From: Campylorhamphus procurvoides
Lineage: Eukaryota > Chordata > Aves > Passeriformes > Dendrocolaptidae
Length of the DNA stretch: 64,000 nt
Assembly: GCA_013396655.1 (NCBI GenBank)
Contig: WBMV01006646.1
Location: forward strand, 248,001 to 312,000
Direction of reading: 5' to 3'
Under the pieces are notes generated by a model, which did no database searches, was not told the DNA's origin, and saw only the letters and a program-made list of their open reading frames with translations. This document shows positions 48,281 through 62,746 of this stretch, in pieces; positions within the stretch are counted from its first letter, which is position 1; each line of letters starts with the position of its first letter. A program made the position numbers and the translations under genes.

Positions 48281-51200
48281 TGCTGGAAAATTTCCAGAAT
48301 ATCAATCGATTCCAATAGCTCATTTATTGAATGGATCATGTCATCTTTCAGTTTTGTGCCCTCTACTTTTACAAAATTTGCATGAATTTAAAACAAATCT
48401 TTCTTTGGAGGTCTAATCAAATGTAAGAACTGTTATGAAGATCATTCTTGAGGAAACTGATGGCAGAGTGAAAGTCACAATTTACTTATGAAAGTTTTTA
48501 CTTGTGTAGGTCTTGATGTCTTCAGACATGGCATGCTTATTCTGCTCCTTGGATGCAATAATAATATAAATTTCACCTTCCTCTTCTAAAAAGGTGTGAT
48601 CTAACAACTGCTGCTTACAGGAGTGCTGTGACCTAGTAGTACAAGAACACACATGTTGAGCTATAAATAATAAACTGACCTTCACAAAAGCCATTTAGAA
48701 ATGCAGACAGAATAGTTTCCACACTGAGTCTTCAATGGAAGCACACCTAACCTGATCTATTTGAATGGACTGTAAAGAACTCTTGTTCTTTTATTGCAAA
48801 ATTCCGTCTCTGGGTGAGTCCGAGGCCCCATTATCCCAGGTGTCCTATGGTTTTTCATACTAGAACCGTATTACTGAGGCTTAGGTGATCTAGAAGCACA
48901 GATTAGTGCTGCTAGCTTGGCTACAGAAACATCATTCATATAACACTCTGTCATACTGATGCATTATACACTGTATTAAAGTCTGAAGGAGATAATACTA
49001 GTTATGTTTTACTGGAAATCTGAATCAGGACAAAGGATTGACATGAACTGGCAGTAATATTCCTTAAGATCAGCGGGATTTTAAAATGTAGGATAAGGCA
49101 TGATGGGTAAAACAAACCATCTCAAAGTCTTGGAAGTGAGCATTTGCTAGACCTGAAGTAAATATTAAGATCTCTTAGTAGTTCCTATTAAGCACATCTT
49201 AGGCAGTCACAACTGTTATGGAGTTGCCATTAAGTTAATGGGAGTTTTGCTGAGTTTGAAAAAACCACAGAGTTTGACCTATGAAACATTCTGGACTTGG
49301 TCCTACTTTTTGGAATCCCATTAAATAAAATTTTTTTCATTTATAACATGTTGGGACTAAACAAATTCGGGGCTCTGTTGTTACATTTTGTTGTTTGAGA
49401 TTTTGTTCTTAAATGTTTAAATCCTTAAATAAAGAATTGCTCCAGTAATTTGGATAGTGTATGATTAAAACTTTCAGGATTCAGAAGCCTATTGACAGAA
49501 GCAGATGAAGGAAACATCAAGAAATAATTCTTAATTTTCCAACACCCAAAATCAGAGTTGGATGAAAAATTCCCTTCTTATTGCCCATAAGTGGTTTCTG
49601 TAATTGGCAAAATTGCCTGTTATTGTTTGAGTATGTTTGGATCTTCTGTGGTAGGTTTTATGTGTTTGAGAATTGACTGGAAAGAAAAGCAATGGTTTCC
49701 CAAGTCACTGTTCCATTCACGCAGACTGAGCTGTAGGTATGAGATTAACAGGGTCTGACATGAATGGAGCTCCTTCTCTCTCAGGCCGATTGGAAAACAA
49801 AACACATACCGGCATACATTTGAGGAACTGTGAGTTGACTTTGGAGAGCACTGGTATTTTTACACGATAACAGTCTATTGGATTCCCTCATAAGTCTTTC
49901 AGTTCTTCATTACATAAGGAGTTTTCCTGAACTGCAGGGCAGAGAGCAGCATGTATGTAATCGCTGTTTCACACTAATGCATCACATGTGCTTTGGATTT
50001 CAAACATCAATATTTGTAGGAACATACAGTAGGGCTCTTTCTATGAGCAGGGACTGTATTCTCACACTTACCACCCTTCATGCACTCTTCATAATTCACT
50101 GAGCATAGGCTTTGCTTTTTCTTTATTTGAATTTTGTACTTTAAAATTGCCCCTTTATATTTAAGTACCGTAGAAGCTTTCAGTAATAATCCATAGAACT
50201 ACAATCTGACATTTACAAGAAGAGGCTTTCCTGGAGCAGAACATTGCTGTATAATCTTTATTTATCTGCTAAGATAATTGTTTTAATTGATCCTAATGGC
50301 CAGGTTTTCACAAGATAGGAATCTGCACCAATTTCAATAGTAACATTGATTTATAGCAGCCAAAGGATGAGTCTAATCCAATTCTTGTCATCTCTGTAGA
50401 CAGAGAAATGTGTAACAATATTTTTAGAAATGCCCCTTTATTTCATTAACAGGTTGATTAGTCTGGAATAGTTTTTGTAGACCAATCCTGTAACGTTAAG
50501 TAATAAAGAACCACTCTTTCATAGATTATAGGAGAGCAAGGCACAGAAAGAATTCCCCAGTCTTGGTGGAATCCACAATTTAATGTTGTGTCAAGGCTCC
50601 TGGTACCTAGTTGGGCCAGCGTAGATGTCTCAGATGGAGAATCAAAGCAATCAGTGCTAGGAGCAGGAAGCCATACAGAGTAACCAACTGGGAGTGTTAA
50701 GCACAGAGCCCACTCTGGAGCAGAGGTTTGTGTTCTGGACAGCACACAGGTTCTTCTATCCATCCATGCCATGAATCAGCTCCTGAATATAGGCACCTAC
50801 AAGTCTTTTTGCAGAGAACTGAGCAGGGCTCATTGTTTTCATTGAAAACACAACTGCAAGCAAAGCAGGACATACCATTCATGTAAGAACAGAGAAGCTG
50901 GTAATTTCCCCCAGAAAAGACGAGTGCTGAGTTCAGTACCTTCCCACACCCTGCTGAAGTCTAAGGCAGTTTAGCACATCAGTTAATAATGAGGCTATGT
51001 ACTAGTGTGAGGGAGACTCACTTTTGACCCCTGAAGAAGCTTTTCGATGGTATTCAGACTTCACCAAACATCTAAATGTGATCAATTAAGCTATAAAAGG
51101 ACTTCTTTTAGTAACACCATGGCAAAACTAATCATATCAGTACAATTGCATGGCAGATGTTGGCCTTGTATGTCTCAATTATTTCACCTGCTTAGCTTGC

Positions 51201-51854
51201 AGGCTTCAAAGATCTCAACAGAAGAAAGTGTCCTGTTTCTAGATATGTTTGTTTGCATTTATCCACAATGAATCTGTAAAGAAATAATGAAAACCTAAAA
51301 AGTAGCATTCTCAGAGAGAATTGCACTTTTCTTTTGTGTGCTTACAATGAAATGCTTCTGAGTGCTCATAACAGCAGACAGCTTCTGTTAGCTGCCTTTC
51401 GCCTGCTGAGTTAAACAGAAAGAAAAATGTTAATGGTCAGAGCTTGTCAGCAGTACATTGCCATTCACGTTTAGTCACACTTCACTATTGTTTTGTGTAG
51501 TTGTTAGGTTACAGATATTTTTAGGGTCAAAAGGGGAGTGGATTCATCCCTTTGGAAACTTTAATACAGCTCATGTAAGTCCTGCAATACCCACAGAAAT
51601 CCGTTCAATGATTTCTCAAAAGGTGAATAAATGGGAAATGTGAGAAATGCTTATAACTTCTGAATAATCTGTGTGTAGTGTTTTGTACTCATTCAATAAC
51701 TGTGTGTTTCCACTGGAGCATAAGTAAAAATATGTTTTTCCTTTTCCAATTTTTTTCATCAAGATATCTCAAATTGTCAAACGCTAACAAATGTGAAGGA
51801 AAAGATGCAAACAGATCTGAGAGCAGACAAAGCTCAGTCACGGGATCCAGTATA
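48281..51854. other. Unique noncoding DNA, no gene seen
   Basis: No recognisable gene, RNA or repeat. The 104-codon minus-strand frame at 50458-50772 has no motif I recognise. Confidence 0.5.
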
Positions 51855-51937
51855 TCTGAGTTTAATTCCATTTCTTCAGTGACAACAGATAATTCACTTA
51901 ATCTTCCTGTGCCTGATTGTAAAATGAAGTGAATACA
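51855..51937 (+). repeat. MIR-type CORE-SINE fossil, sense
   Basis: The block aattcacttaatcttcctgt at 51891-51910, then gcctga, then ttgtaaaatgaagtgaata, follows the MIR core in order (consensus aagtcacttaacctctctgt, gcctcagtttcctcatctgtaaaatg). A short deletion removes the cagtttcctcatc part. Upstream, tgagtttaattcc at 51857-51869 corresponds to the gggttcgaatcc part. An 84-codon frame runs across it (51678-51932). Its serine-rich tail is what MIR gives when translated and is not evidence for a gene. Confidence 0.55.
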
Positions 51938-54900
51938 GCTTTCCTCTGTGTGTCTTGTGTATTTGTACTGCAGGAACTTGGAAGCATAGACAATCTCTTG
52001 CTATATCTTCAGAAGATAACTTGGGGGAACTGCATGCATGTTGTGAGTTTTTATTTGTTATGTGAAGGATATAGTGATGGTTCAGAACTAGGTGAATGCC
52101 GTTCTGTATAAGTCAGACTCACAGTCTTACACTCTTTATGTGAGAGCAAAGCTTGCTTTCCTCTATAAATCCAGCTTTTACTGGCTTCTTTACTAAAAGA
52201 CTTTCCTTCTTACTCTGTCGAGTTTCAAATTTGGCATGAGTGGGCTGTAGGCAGTTGATAATTTGACCAAATTTGAAGTTATTTGTACAAGCTGTTTCAA
52301 AGTTGCAGTACTTGGTGAGCCAGAGAGAAGGGTACGAGAAATTTCTTCAGTGCTTTTTTCCCTCCCGCCTTTGCCCATGCCTACCAATCAAACAGACTGA
52401 GCTAGAGATGTGAGAGTTCTATGTAAAATCTGATAAGCTTTACTGCATGGACTGTTGAACCAAATGGAGTCCTCAGGCTGTTGAAAAGCTGTTTGGAAAG
52501 TGATTGAGTTATGAGTTTTGGAGTAGCATGCCAGACTTCAGCATATTCCTGCAGGGAGCAACCTATTCTGGTGTTTCCTTGCAGTTCATTAAGCATCTGG
52601 TTCAGCCAAAGAGGTTACAAGGAGCACAGTCAGGGGTGTAGCAGAGAGTACACAATGGCAAGGATGGTGAGGATGACCTCTCTAAGGCACACAGAAGTTC
52701 AATAAGCAAAAGGGATCTTTACTTGGATTCATTTTTCCATTCCTTACTAGGAAAATGCATACAGTGTTGTCAAATCCCCGAATCAGAAATCAGACCACAA
52801 AAAAATCATGAAGTTGGCTTTTCAGGTCAGCCAAAAGAACTGTAGTGCTTTTGAGCTTATTTTCTTTGCATGTTGGTCTTCTGAAAGTAATGGGTTTTCC
52901 TCCTGCAAGAGTCACAAAAAGCCACTCGGATTTGTAAGCCCTGTGATGTGCTTTTGCTATTCTTGTTCTATGGCCCAATATAAGATGCAGCTATTGATGG
53001 CATTGCAGCGTGCTTTTAAAGACATCTCATGTTATTGCCGATGCTGTTGAAATAAAAAAGGCCTTTAGAGGCTTAATTACACCTGATATTAGAAAGCTAC
53101 GGAACAGAGGAAGCCAACACCCCTATTTCTCCTGCCGTGAGTGGGAGAGGTGAGGTGTGCATGGTGTAAGAGCCTAGCTCCAGTATGAGAAAAATGGATG
53201 AGGACTGATTTTTAGATCCAAACATTTACATGCAGAAATGCAAATTCTAAAAAGATGCTGTTTGCATAAGCCTTTGCTCCACAGTGGCTGGTACTAAGGG
53301 AAAGCTTTTGTAGCTTTCCTATCTCAGAGTTACCAGTGTCATAAATAATTTTCCTGTATATCTGAACCGAAAGCATTCAATATATGGGAAATAACTTCAG
53401 TTTTTTCAACTTCACAAAGACATTAAGTTGTAGGGAGTGAGATATTCTGTCTAGTTATGAAATTTGCCCATCAAATATGGAATCAATGAGCTAGTACTTC
53501 AGTTAGCCACATTAATCTTAACTATAAGCCTAACAAAAGCCTATTTAATAAAGAGTGTGTGAGAACAGAAGCAGGGTGCCTCCTTCTCCAGACTACTGTG
53601 TACAAAGCCTCTGCACAGCAATTGGTATAGTGAGCTGCTTGGCACTGCTGCAGGTTTACCCTGGCCATTGCACTCTCTGGCCTCTATTCTGCACCTCGTC
53701 CCCATAAGGCATTTCATAAGCCTCGTGAAAAGGGCTTAAGTTTTCCTGTCAGCCTAAGGGTGAGTCACCCATTGCAGGAATGATCAGATTCCTCTCCACT
53801 CTTTCTAGGGTAGATGTGGGTCCAGTGGTTTAGTGCAGAATGACCTAGAGGAAACAGTACATTTGATTTTTAGAGAGAAACATAGAAAGGACATTTTTAT
53901 TGAGAAAATCTTTGAGTGGAAAGAGTTGTTTCAAACTTTCTGTCTTGAGCCTCTGCTTGCTGCCGGAATATAGTCACAGGAGTGGCAAGTAGGATAAGAG
54001 AAGTTTATTGCTTCTGTACTTCTATATTACTCCCTAACAAAACTTTCACCAAAATACCTGGGGCTGATCAGCAAATAAGAAGTCCAGTTTTTAAAACTGA
54101 TATTTCAAATTCTGTTTTTGTGGTACATCACTGTGCAAATCAAACATTCCAAAATAGCTTATCAAAAAATCCTTACCAAAGGCTTGTGAGACCCAAGTTT
54201 ACAGCATTGACGTGGTTTTCCTAGAAGAGAAACTTCACTGTCATTTTTCTTTATGCATGGACTGCCCATTACAGACTTTTGCCTGTGCTAAAGGCAGCTT
54301 TTGCAGTTTGATCAGAAATTCCATCCTGGACCTGAACTTCCTGCTTAAAGTTTTACCCCAACCACTGCACTGTGTGAAGGTGAATCAGTGACTCCCAAAA
54401 CAATGTTTTTAGTTGCAAAAAAATAAATGTATTGACTAGCTCAAAATGTGGCTAGTTCTTCTGCTGATTTGTTCAAAGTTATTCAACATGTCTATTTTCC
54501 CATTCCTTTACAGTTTGAAAAGAACCATTGAAAGTCTTGAACACCTGCCTTAGATCAAAAGGCTTAAGAAGCTCAAAATATTAATCTTATCTAAGTTAAA
54601 ACAAAACACCCACAAGAGGGAGAGATTTCTATTTTAATCTGTTGATAAAAAAGATTTCAACAGCTTCTGTAGCAGACTATAATTCACTAATGCAATAATT
54701 TGCCAAAAGTGTGCTGGATTCTCTGTCACTGGCAGGTATTTGAAAAGAAACCCATGGTAACTTTTAAAGGTACACTACAGATAAACCATGTACTGTAACA
54801 TTGTTGCAGGAATGGCTGTGTGGTTTTGTGTAGATGATCATGGTGGTCCCATACGATTTTAAGGTTTTCCTGTCTCTGAACAAAACATGCTTCACATAAT

Positions 54901-57900
54901 GCAAGATTACATATCCTGCAGGACTCTCCATGTTTATCCCACATCCTTGAACTTTCCTTACAATTGCTGTTCATGCGATTAATTATTTGAGAATATTCCT
55001 ACCTGACTCTTCCCTGCCAGTTATACATAAACTGAGGTGTAATGCCAGAGGCATAATGTACCTCATTACAGCTCTGGGTGGAGGGGATTACAGATTTGAT
55101 GCTGGTTTGTATGTCACTGGCCTTGAACCACTTATGGAACAGAAAACTTAAAGATGTACTTTCTTCCATATTAACAGAAAAGGTCAGTTGATAAATATGG
55201 AGTCTCAGGTAGAATTTGCATTTAATGGCCCCAAAATTCAGGTGCACTGTGAAGAGGGTTTTGGTGTACATTTCCTTAGGAGTCTTACCTCTCTTTTTCC
55301 CTTGTTTTACATGCTTACTGGAGTCTCTGATGTCTGAGTGAGGTGGGTTGACCGAGCACCTAGAAACTGGTTTATGATTTCTGATGCCTTGTATCCTTGT
55401 TAAGTGACATTCTGCCTCCTTCTGCCTTTCTGGTACCATGTAGTTCTGCCAAGCCACATTAGGTTAGCCTTATATCTCCTGGCCTGTGCCTCCCCTGGGG
55501 CACAAAGCGACGTGTTCAGCTTCCAGCACTGACAGAGGAAGGTAAACATTATGGGATAAGCAAATCTAATACTCTTTATTTGCACACCTAGGAAAAAATC
55601 AAAGTCAGCCATTCATCTCTCCTGTTTGATAAACACAGAAGCTGACCAGGCTGCACTGCATGTGGTTCCCCTGGGGATTGTTTTCATAAGACTTCATGTG
55701 AGGATTTCTGTTGCTGATTTTGAAACCATTTTGAGGTTGGATTGCAAATGTGATGTCTTCATTTACAGCCTTTCCTGAATCATAAATCAAGGCATATGTA
55801 ATTAAATGAAACAGATAGTCAAAACCTTGACTAAGCTGTTTATGAAGCCTGAAAGGGAAAGAGATGCTGTGGTTTCACAAAAATCAAATATAAACATCCA
55901 CTTATGAAATGCAGTTGTCAGGGCTCAGGTATGGTGGCATTAATGCATGATAGCAGCTAGCATTGTATACTGTCTACTGAAAAACCATGTTTGCTAAGTC
56001 AAAAAACTGGACTGGTGGACACTTTGCAGTAAGAAATGAGGGCTGCTAAATAACTTGCTTAGGCCTGTGAATTATTTTTGTTGGGTTTTTTCTTTTTTTT
56101 TTCCCCATGAAACAAACCCCAAAATATGTTTTGCCTGCCCCTCTCTCCAGCATTTTTTCTAATATTAATCGTAAAAGGGGAGATTTTTGTTCTGAATCAA
56201 ATCCTATATTGTAACTTCTAAGCTGCTTTAAATTTGAGTTTTATGAAATAAAATTACCTTTCAAGCAAAATTGCTATTTCTAGTTGAAAAAAGTTCACAT
56301 GGGAGGAGGAGAAAAATGCCAGTCTTCTTTCTGGACGAATTTTCAAAATAGATGTTTGTGAAATGTTTTCATCATACATTTATATGCATACGTAGATATA
56401 TGTATATGTGTTTGTTATATTTATTATACAACTACTGATGTAGGTAAACAGGCCTTCCTGTGCTTATTCTTAGTTCTGCCTGCTCAGAACTCCTCCGTTT
56501 GGAGTACTTTAACCAATCCAGCTTCATCAAGTCCAAACTGTGTTCTTTACCTACTCAGCAGATATATTGTGAACAAAATTTATTAAAATCATGGCAGGGC
56601 ACCCCAGGATGGGTATCTTTCCCTTTCTTTGTTCCACTTACATTCTTGGACCAGGCACACCTCATTATTGTTTGTTGTAATGTACATGAAAGCAGTAAGT
56701 CACTAGTGTTTTCTTCACCATATTTGCTGTTTCTTCTCTGGAAAATGAAAAAGGACCACACATAGCAGCTGATGCATTCTAGATTGCCCCTACTGTGGAC
56801 GCTTCCCAGTATCTTGGCCATTTGACAGTGTTATCAGCTGTGAACATTTGAATAATCAGGGTAACTCCGGTGTCAGGTGGTGTGCTCTCTATTGCATCTC
56901 AGGGAATCCCCACTTTCATAGCTGCTGGTGTCCCAGAGCTTCTTTTTTCCATAGTCGCTCAAGTCTCTCCATATCTTTGGACCTTCAGATCTCTTTAAGA
57001 TTATGGGGAACTTTTGAAAAATTGCAGTTTTTACTAAGGTGAAGTCCTATATTGATTTGGGACTGTTTATTTAGTTCAGTTGCAAGAATTTCCAAATACA
57101 AGATGGAGTCTAAAATGGTACTACCTCTCAAGGTCAGGGAGCTGATCTCTCAAGATTAGCTTTTCCAGAAATCACTGCAGAGATTTAAGTGGCACTAGAG
57201 GTAGGAAAATGGGAAGTGCACACACAATCTCTTCCCAAGAGATGGCAGCAATGAAGGCAAACTCTTACTCGTTGTCTCTGGGAGTGCCAGGAATCAACAG
57301 GTATGTTTGGAGAGGTTGCATTTTATCATTGGTTCCCCCCAGCAAACAGTGATTTGTAGTTGGAGGATGATGAATGGAAGTTGTCATGATAAAGATTGGA
57401 GGGGAAGATGTGGGAGAGCTGGAGATTTAGCATGGAAGTGGCAAGTGAGTTGCAATGACAAACTATTCATGAAATTTTCCATGGACACTAATGCTATTTC
57501 GATCTGATTTTTAAATTTGCAATGGATTATAAAATGAATATTTAAAATGAGAGTTGCTTAAATCATCTTCCTAATAATCAGTAAGATCTTATAAACTTTA
57601 TCTGATTTCTAACAGAACTTACCTGTTCTCTCTCTTCTGAACTCCAGCCTGAGAAGCACATAAGTATCATAAAGTTAAAATTTCACACATGAAATATGCC
57701 TAGTTGGTAGCAACCAGAATTATGCACAAGTTAAAACTTGAGTCAGAGGTGTTTTCTAAGTACTGATTAAAGAGGAAGTACTGTCAGCAAATTTTTTTTT
57801 CTAAAACTGTATGCAGCAAGAAGTTCCCTTTAAGATGGAGATTTTACAGTGATCTCTCCTACTTATCTGTTGGTCTGTGATTAGTTAAGATCTAATTGGC

Positions 57901-60900
57901 TACATACTGCCTGACAGAATGCACTATTTATCTGTGCACACAAACAGAATTCTAGGCCTGATGATAACTGATGTTTAAAATACAGATAATATTATTGGGT
58001 CTGATTAAAGTCTTTACTTGTAAGTTTAATTTGTTAGAGATTCATTTGTTAGATAATGAGATACTTAGATTAACAGAACATGCCAGTCTTCATGGGAATT
58101 ATACAATCAGATTGTTTCTTAGAAGTTATGGAAGTTAATTTTCATTTTCCCAAGGGTGCAATTTTATAGAAGAGGGAAATTGTATATTTCTTTCTTTTTC
58201 ACATACAAGTGGCAAAGGCTAATATAAAATCTGAATGCTACACAGTTGATGTTCTTTCTTCCCATTCCAGAAAATGATATTGAAGTATATTTTGAGTTCA
58301 GCTTTCTAAAGAGATGAGTATGCTTGCAAATTGGTAGGACTACTTGCTCAGAGAAATCAAGCAAGGCTTTGGTAGGCTGAAAAATCTTTCAAGCTGTGCA
58401 GGTACAGTTGAGACATCAGTAAGCCTCCAAGCCTTGTACTTCATCAGGTACCAGATATCAGACCATGCACCTCACAGAACCCTATGCACATGTCTGGCTA
58501 GCAGTGAGTTGTTTCACTCCATGCATTTACAATGTGTGTGTAACACCACAAAGTGCCAGAGGCTTTAATGCTCTCGCTGTGATGGCTCAGCCAGGTAGGC
58601 AAAAGGGCAGCATTCACTGAGGCTGTGCTTCTGTGGGAGCTGAAAATCCAGCTAAGACTAAAATACTTAGAACTAAGCATATGTTGATGTGTTTTGCTGA
58701 ATGAAGTTTGATTTAAGTTATGCATGCAAAAGTTCTGTGAAACTCGAGCCTCTGTTCCAGACTGCACATGATCAAAATAGGAAAGATTTTTGAAAATGTA
58801 CGGAGAAGCTGGCTTTTAAGAATTGTGGAGGGAACCAGAACACCTCTGGCTAGTGACTTCTTGTGAACAGCATCTTAACAATGCAGGTAACTGCTAAGAA
58901 ACTGTGTGCAGCCTGCCCAGCTTCTTTGTTTCCTTTTAGCTCACAGGAGAAGGAGATGTCAGGCTGCCCACAGCCGTAAGTGCGTCATCGTACTTCACCA
59001 GCTGTGTGTGTGTAATGTCCCTGAAACAGGCTCTTGGACTGCACTGGAATCATTCCAGATTTATACTGAGATAGCAATCAGGCTGTACAGCTCAGTATTT
59101 AGTCATTTCAGCTTGAATCTGTTCTTTTTGTTTCATAATTCTTTGCAAAGCAACAAAGCCAAAAACCTATTAGAAAAATATGTGATCAACCAATTTTCTT
59201 TTTTATTAATTTTGTGTAGGTGAGGGTTTCTGTAGGTTACTGTTTTGTAGATGGCGAGAAGCAGGAAGCACATGGATTTCTGGCACCATCAAGGGAGGGA
59301 AATGCTGTAAATGGAGAGAGCAGGTCAGGAAAGGTGGGGAGAGAAGCAAACCACATTCTGAACATCCATTGCCCAGAGGCCATGCAGTGAAGTGCTGCAA
59401 ATAGTATTTGTTTGTTCAAAATGTCTTAATTTGGGTGAAAGGATGTAACCTTTAAGGTATTTTTGAAAAGTAACACTTTCTAAAGTGAAAAATAAGATTT
59501 TCTTTTTGTATTTTAGTTAAATCAAAAATACTTGAAATGTGATTTTTTTTCATCTATACCTATTTCAGATTAAACATATTGCTGAATTTAATCTAAATGG
59601 CTGATTTTTGTTTTGTGAACAGAAATGCCTTCAGATATCTATGCATAGTAGTCAGTGGGATACCTGACCTAAAATTTTCACGTGATTGCATTTCATCACA
59701 GCATAACATCTTTGGACACCCCTTACCTTAAAAGGAAAACCACAAGATAAACTCTAGATTTCTGGTTTAGCTCTATTTCCCCCTGCAGACCTTAAACATT
59801 TTCCCTGATAGCTATTATCCTATTATCATTAGCTGGCAGTAAGTAGCTTACTTACTGAACCCTTTTAGATCAATGCCAGGGCCTTTAAGTGGGTCGATGT
59901 CATACCAATATATAGCAAGAAGCCCCAGTGCACTGTGTTTTCATCTCTCTTTCCCTTGCTATGAAAGAGGTAAGTTGTTTTGCGTTGTTGATTCAGCTGG
60001 TGCTCCTGGGTGGCCCATGTGCAGTTGGTCACAGGTAGATGTATTGCAGCAGTGCAGACAAAATCCTGGATTATTGTGGTATGGCTGGTTCCAGGAAAAA
60101 AGGTATATCCTACCAGCCAGCTCATGATATATAAAAAGTATTCTTGGCCATTGCTACTGATTTGATGCCCAAAAATGGGAGAGGACATGAAGAGGATGCT
60201 GAAGTGGTGATACTTCAACTAAGAGGAATGTTTCTCCAGCTATTTTCCAAGTCTTTTTCTGTTTTGTTTCTATTCTGGCTGATCACACTGTGTTTTATCC
60301 AAGAATTGTTTTTTTATCAATTGGTGGGGTTACAATTTAATAGCATCCAATGTGCCACATATGAACACAGTATCAGGAAAGAGCTATTGTTCTTAATTTT
60401 GCTTCCAGCAAAATCCACTGACCTCTGACTTTACATATAGAATATATCTAGTTGGTGGATAAAATCCCCACCTGTCAAGGCACATTGTACACTTTGCTTT
60501 TCTTGTACCTAATTTACCCTAGTTTACCCAAAAAGCCCACATCATAATGGGACTTTAGGTTTTCATCACCATACTATGTAAAAAGTCTTGCTAAATTGAG
60601 GTCCTCAGACTGTTTCAAAATGTGTCTGAGCCAGCTGCATCAAGAACCAGATACAGCACTATAAATTACAAACTTTCTACCTTACATTTCTAAATGCAGT
60701 TTCCAGGGTATACCCAAACATTTGTGGGCAAGTTAACACCCTGTCCTTTATCAGTGGAAGCATCCATTCATGTGGTGTTATTTTTCTTTCAGCATGTCTG
60801 AAATGAACAGATATCACTTTTGTAGACACTCAAGTCAAGCATACCCAAATGTATAGAATGATACATTTACATGGATCTCTGTGTTGTCCATGCAGTTTTC

Positions 60901-61968
60901 TGTATATCAATGTGTCCTTGAGCCTGAGTGCCATCCTTCAGGGCATTGCTTCTAGTATTTTTCTATAAGGAAAGGAGAGGGACTCCTCATCTCTACCGCA
61001 TATCAGTTTAAGAAGTCCAGGATACAGGTGGGCTGTGGAATCTCACTGTCTGATACAGGAGATAAATTTTAAAACATTCTTTGCAAGGAGTGGCAAAATA
61101 TTTTGGTTTTCAGTTCCCACAAGAGACTTTTCCACTTTGTTTGTTTCTCCAGCTGAAGAAGTAAGGAATCCAGATAAAATTAGTACCTCAGAAAAACATA
61201 AGAGAAGGGACCCCACACAGAACCTTGACACTGGAAGCATTTGCTTTCTTTTATATATTTAAGTTTGCTCATCTTGTTGCTTTTGTGGATCAAATGCAAT
61301 GCATCAAGGAGGTGCTTGCATCCTGCAAGCCCTTTCTGTGTCACTCTTTCTGATTTCCTACATTGCTAGGGATGGTAGTAGTTCACAGCCATAAGGGCAA
61401 AGCAAAGTTCGTTTGGCCAAACATATGGCTTTTAAGTTGAAGAGTGGTGAGCTGGAGAAGTATGCTGCAATAGTAGTGATGATCTCTCAGCTGCCTCTGG
61501 GGAGTAGCTGGTTACACAACCTCCCCTCCTGTATAACTATAAAATGTTTTGGTTTGCAACATATTTATATTTCTTTGCATTTTTCCACAAAGGACAAGTC
61601 TTTGCCTACAGAAAGACATCCCATGGTCAGAAAAACACCTGCAGAACCCCTGGTCTCGTTATGTGGCACAGTCTCAGCTCTTCCATCCTTTTGAGGTGAT
61701 GAGCACCTCTAGGTTGATATTTGACAGCTATTATCTAGAATATTGGGCACCTGGAGGTTATGGGATTCACTTGTAGGATAGTGCACTAAGACAGAAAGAA
61801 CTCCTTTTCTTACTCACTTATGTGATTGTATTTACTTGTACTGCTGAAAAAGTAAGGAATTTCTGTTCAACAGAAATCGGTGCTTAATTACAGCCAGTAG
61901 ATACTAATAATCTAGGTAGTCTAGAACAATGGAATGACGCAGCTGTCAAAAGGAATAATTGATGTACT
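51938..61968. other. Unique noncoding DNA, no gene seen
   Basis: About 10 kb of AT-rich sequence without a recognisable exon, RNA gene or transposon. An AT-rich alternating patch lies at 56378-56430 and T runs near 56090-56102. Frames of 152 codons (54999-55457, minus) and 117 codons (59865-60218, minus) have no recognised motif. Confidence 0.5.
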
Positions 61969-62211
61969 TCATTTTGAAAATGCTTCTTTGTATCTACCAG
62001 TATGCAAAACCCAAAGTGCTCTCTCTGCCTTAGCTGGTAAAACAGCTCCCTCTACTGCAGTCATATCAGAAGTGTCATCTGTAACAATCTCTGCCTCAGG
62101 TTCTTTGTCAACAGTATATTTATGAGGTATTTTCAACGAGCAAAATAGGCCAGATGAGATGCTGAACAGTACAGCTGAATAGTTTCTGTCTTTCCACTTG
62201 TACCATATCAC
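61969..62211 (-). other. Unassigned 80-codon frame with protein-like composition
   Basis: The C-terminal two thirds is rich in acidic and small residues (for example VDKEPEAEIVTDDTSD), unlike the leucine- and serine-rich chance frames around it. I do not recognise the family. No clear splice acceptor or donor flanks it, and the start codon lies in an unremarkable context. It may be chance, a pseudogene scrap or an unlisted exon. Confidence 0.1.
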
Positions 62212-62692
62212 AGTTTGTCAGGGATCATTCTATGATACAAGAAAATCTCAGTATCTCAATGCTTTGATGGCAATAGTTACCAAAACACAGTCAAATATTT
62301 TCACCTATGTGCTAAAGAGATATCTAAATCTTCGTTTTAAATGTAGGTAAAAGTATGTGAGGTACGGAATTTGAAATCTGAAACCTGTTCAAAATAGAAA
62401 GGAAAGAATTACGAAAATTATGAATGAAGTCAGGCCTGGCATTCCAGAGACCAGAAATCCAATTTCTGACCATTGATTGATTGCTTCATGTCTCTGGGAT
62501 GGGTTCAGTGATTCTCTTGGCAAACAGAGGTAGTATGAGAATAATTCCTAATGATTGTAGATGGCTCAGAAGCATTAATGAATATGATTTTGAAAAACAG
62601 CAGGCTAACAATAACTCAGTCTGGTGCCTCAGTGGTAAAACGTTGATGACAATTATTGGCTTAGTCCATAGAAAGAACTCAAATATGAGTTC

Positions 62693-62746
62693 TTTAATAT
62701 GATAGGATTAATATGATAATTAATATGTTTTAATATGATAGGATTT
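62693..62746. repeat. AT-rich local duplication
   Basis: The string tttaatatgataggattt occurs at 62728-62745, and its first 17 bases also at 62693-62709. Partial copies (taatatgat, taatatg) lie between. This looks like replication slippage. Confidence 0.8.

Noticed and set aside
51929..52111. Possible exon beginning after a ttgtactgcag acceptor-like site near 51973
   Set aside because: No GT donor at a suitable place, no recognisable protein, and the left part is a MIR fossil.
54999..55457. 152-codon minus-strand frame as a gene
   Set aside because: Same reasons. No motif recognised and it overlaps other frames.
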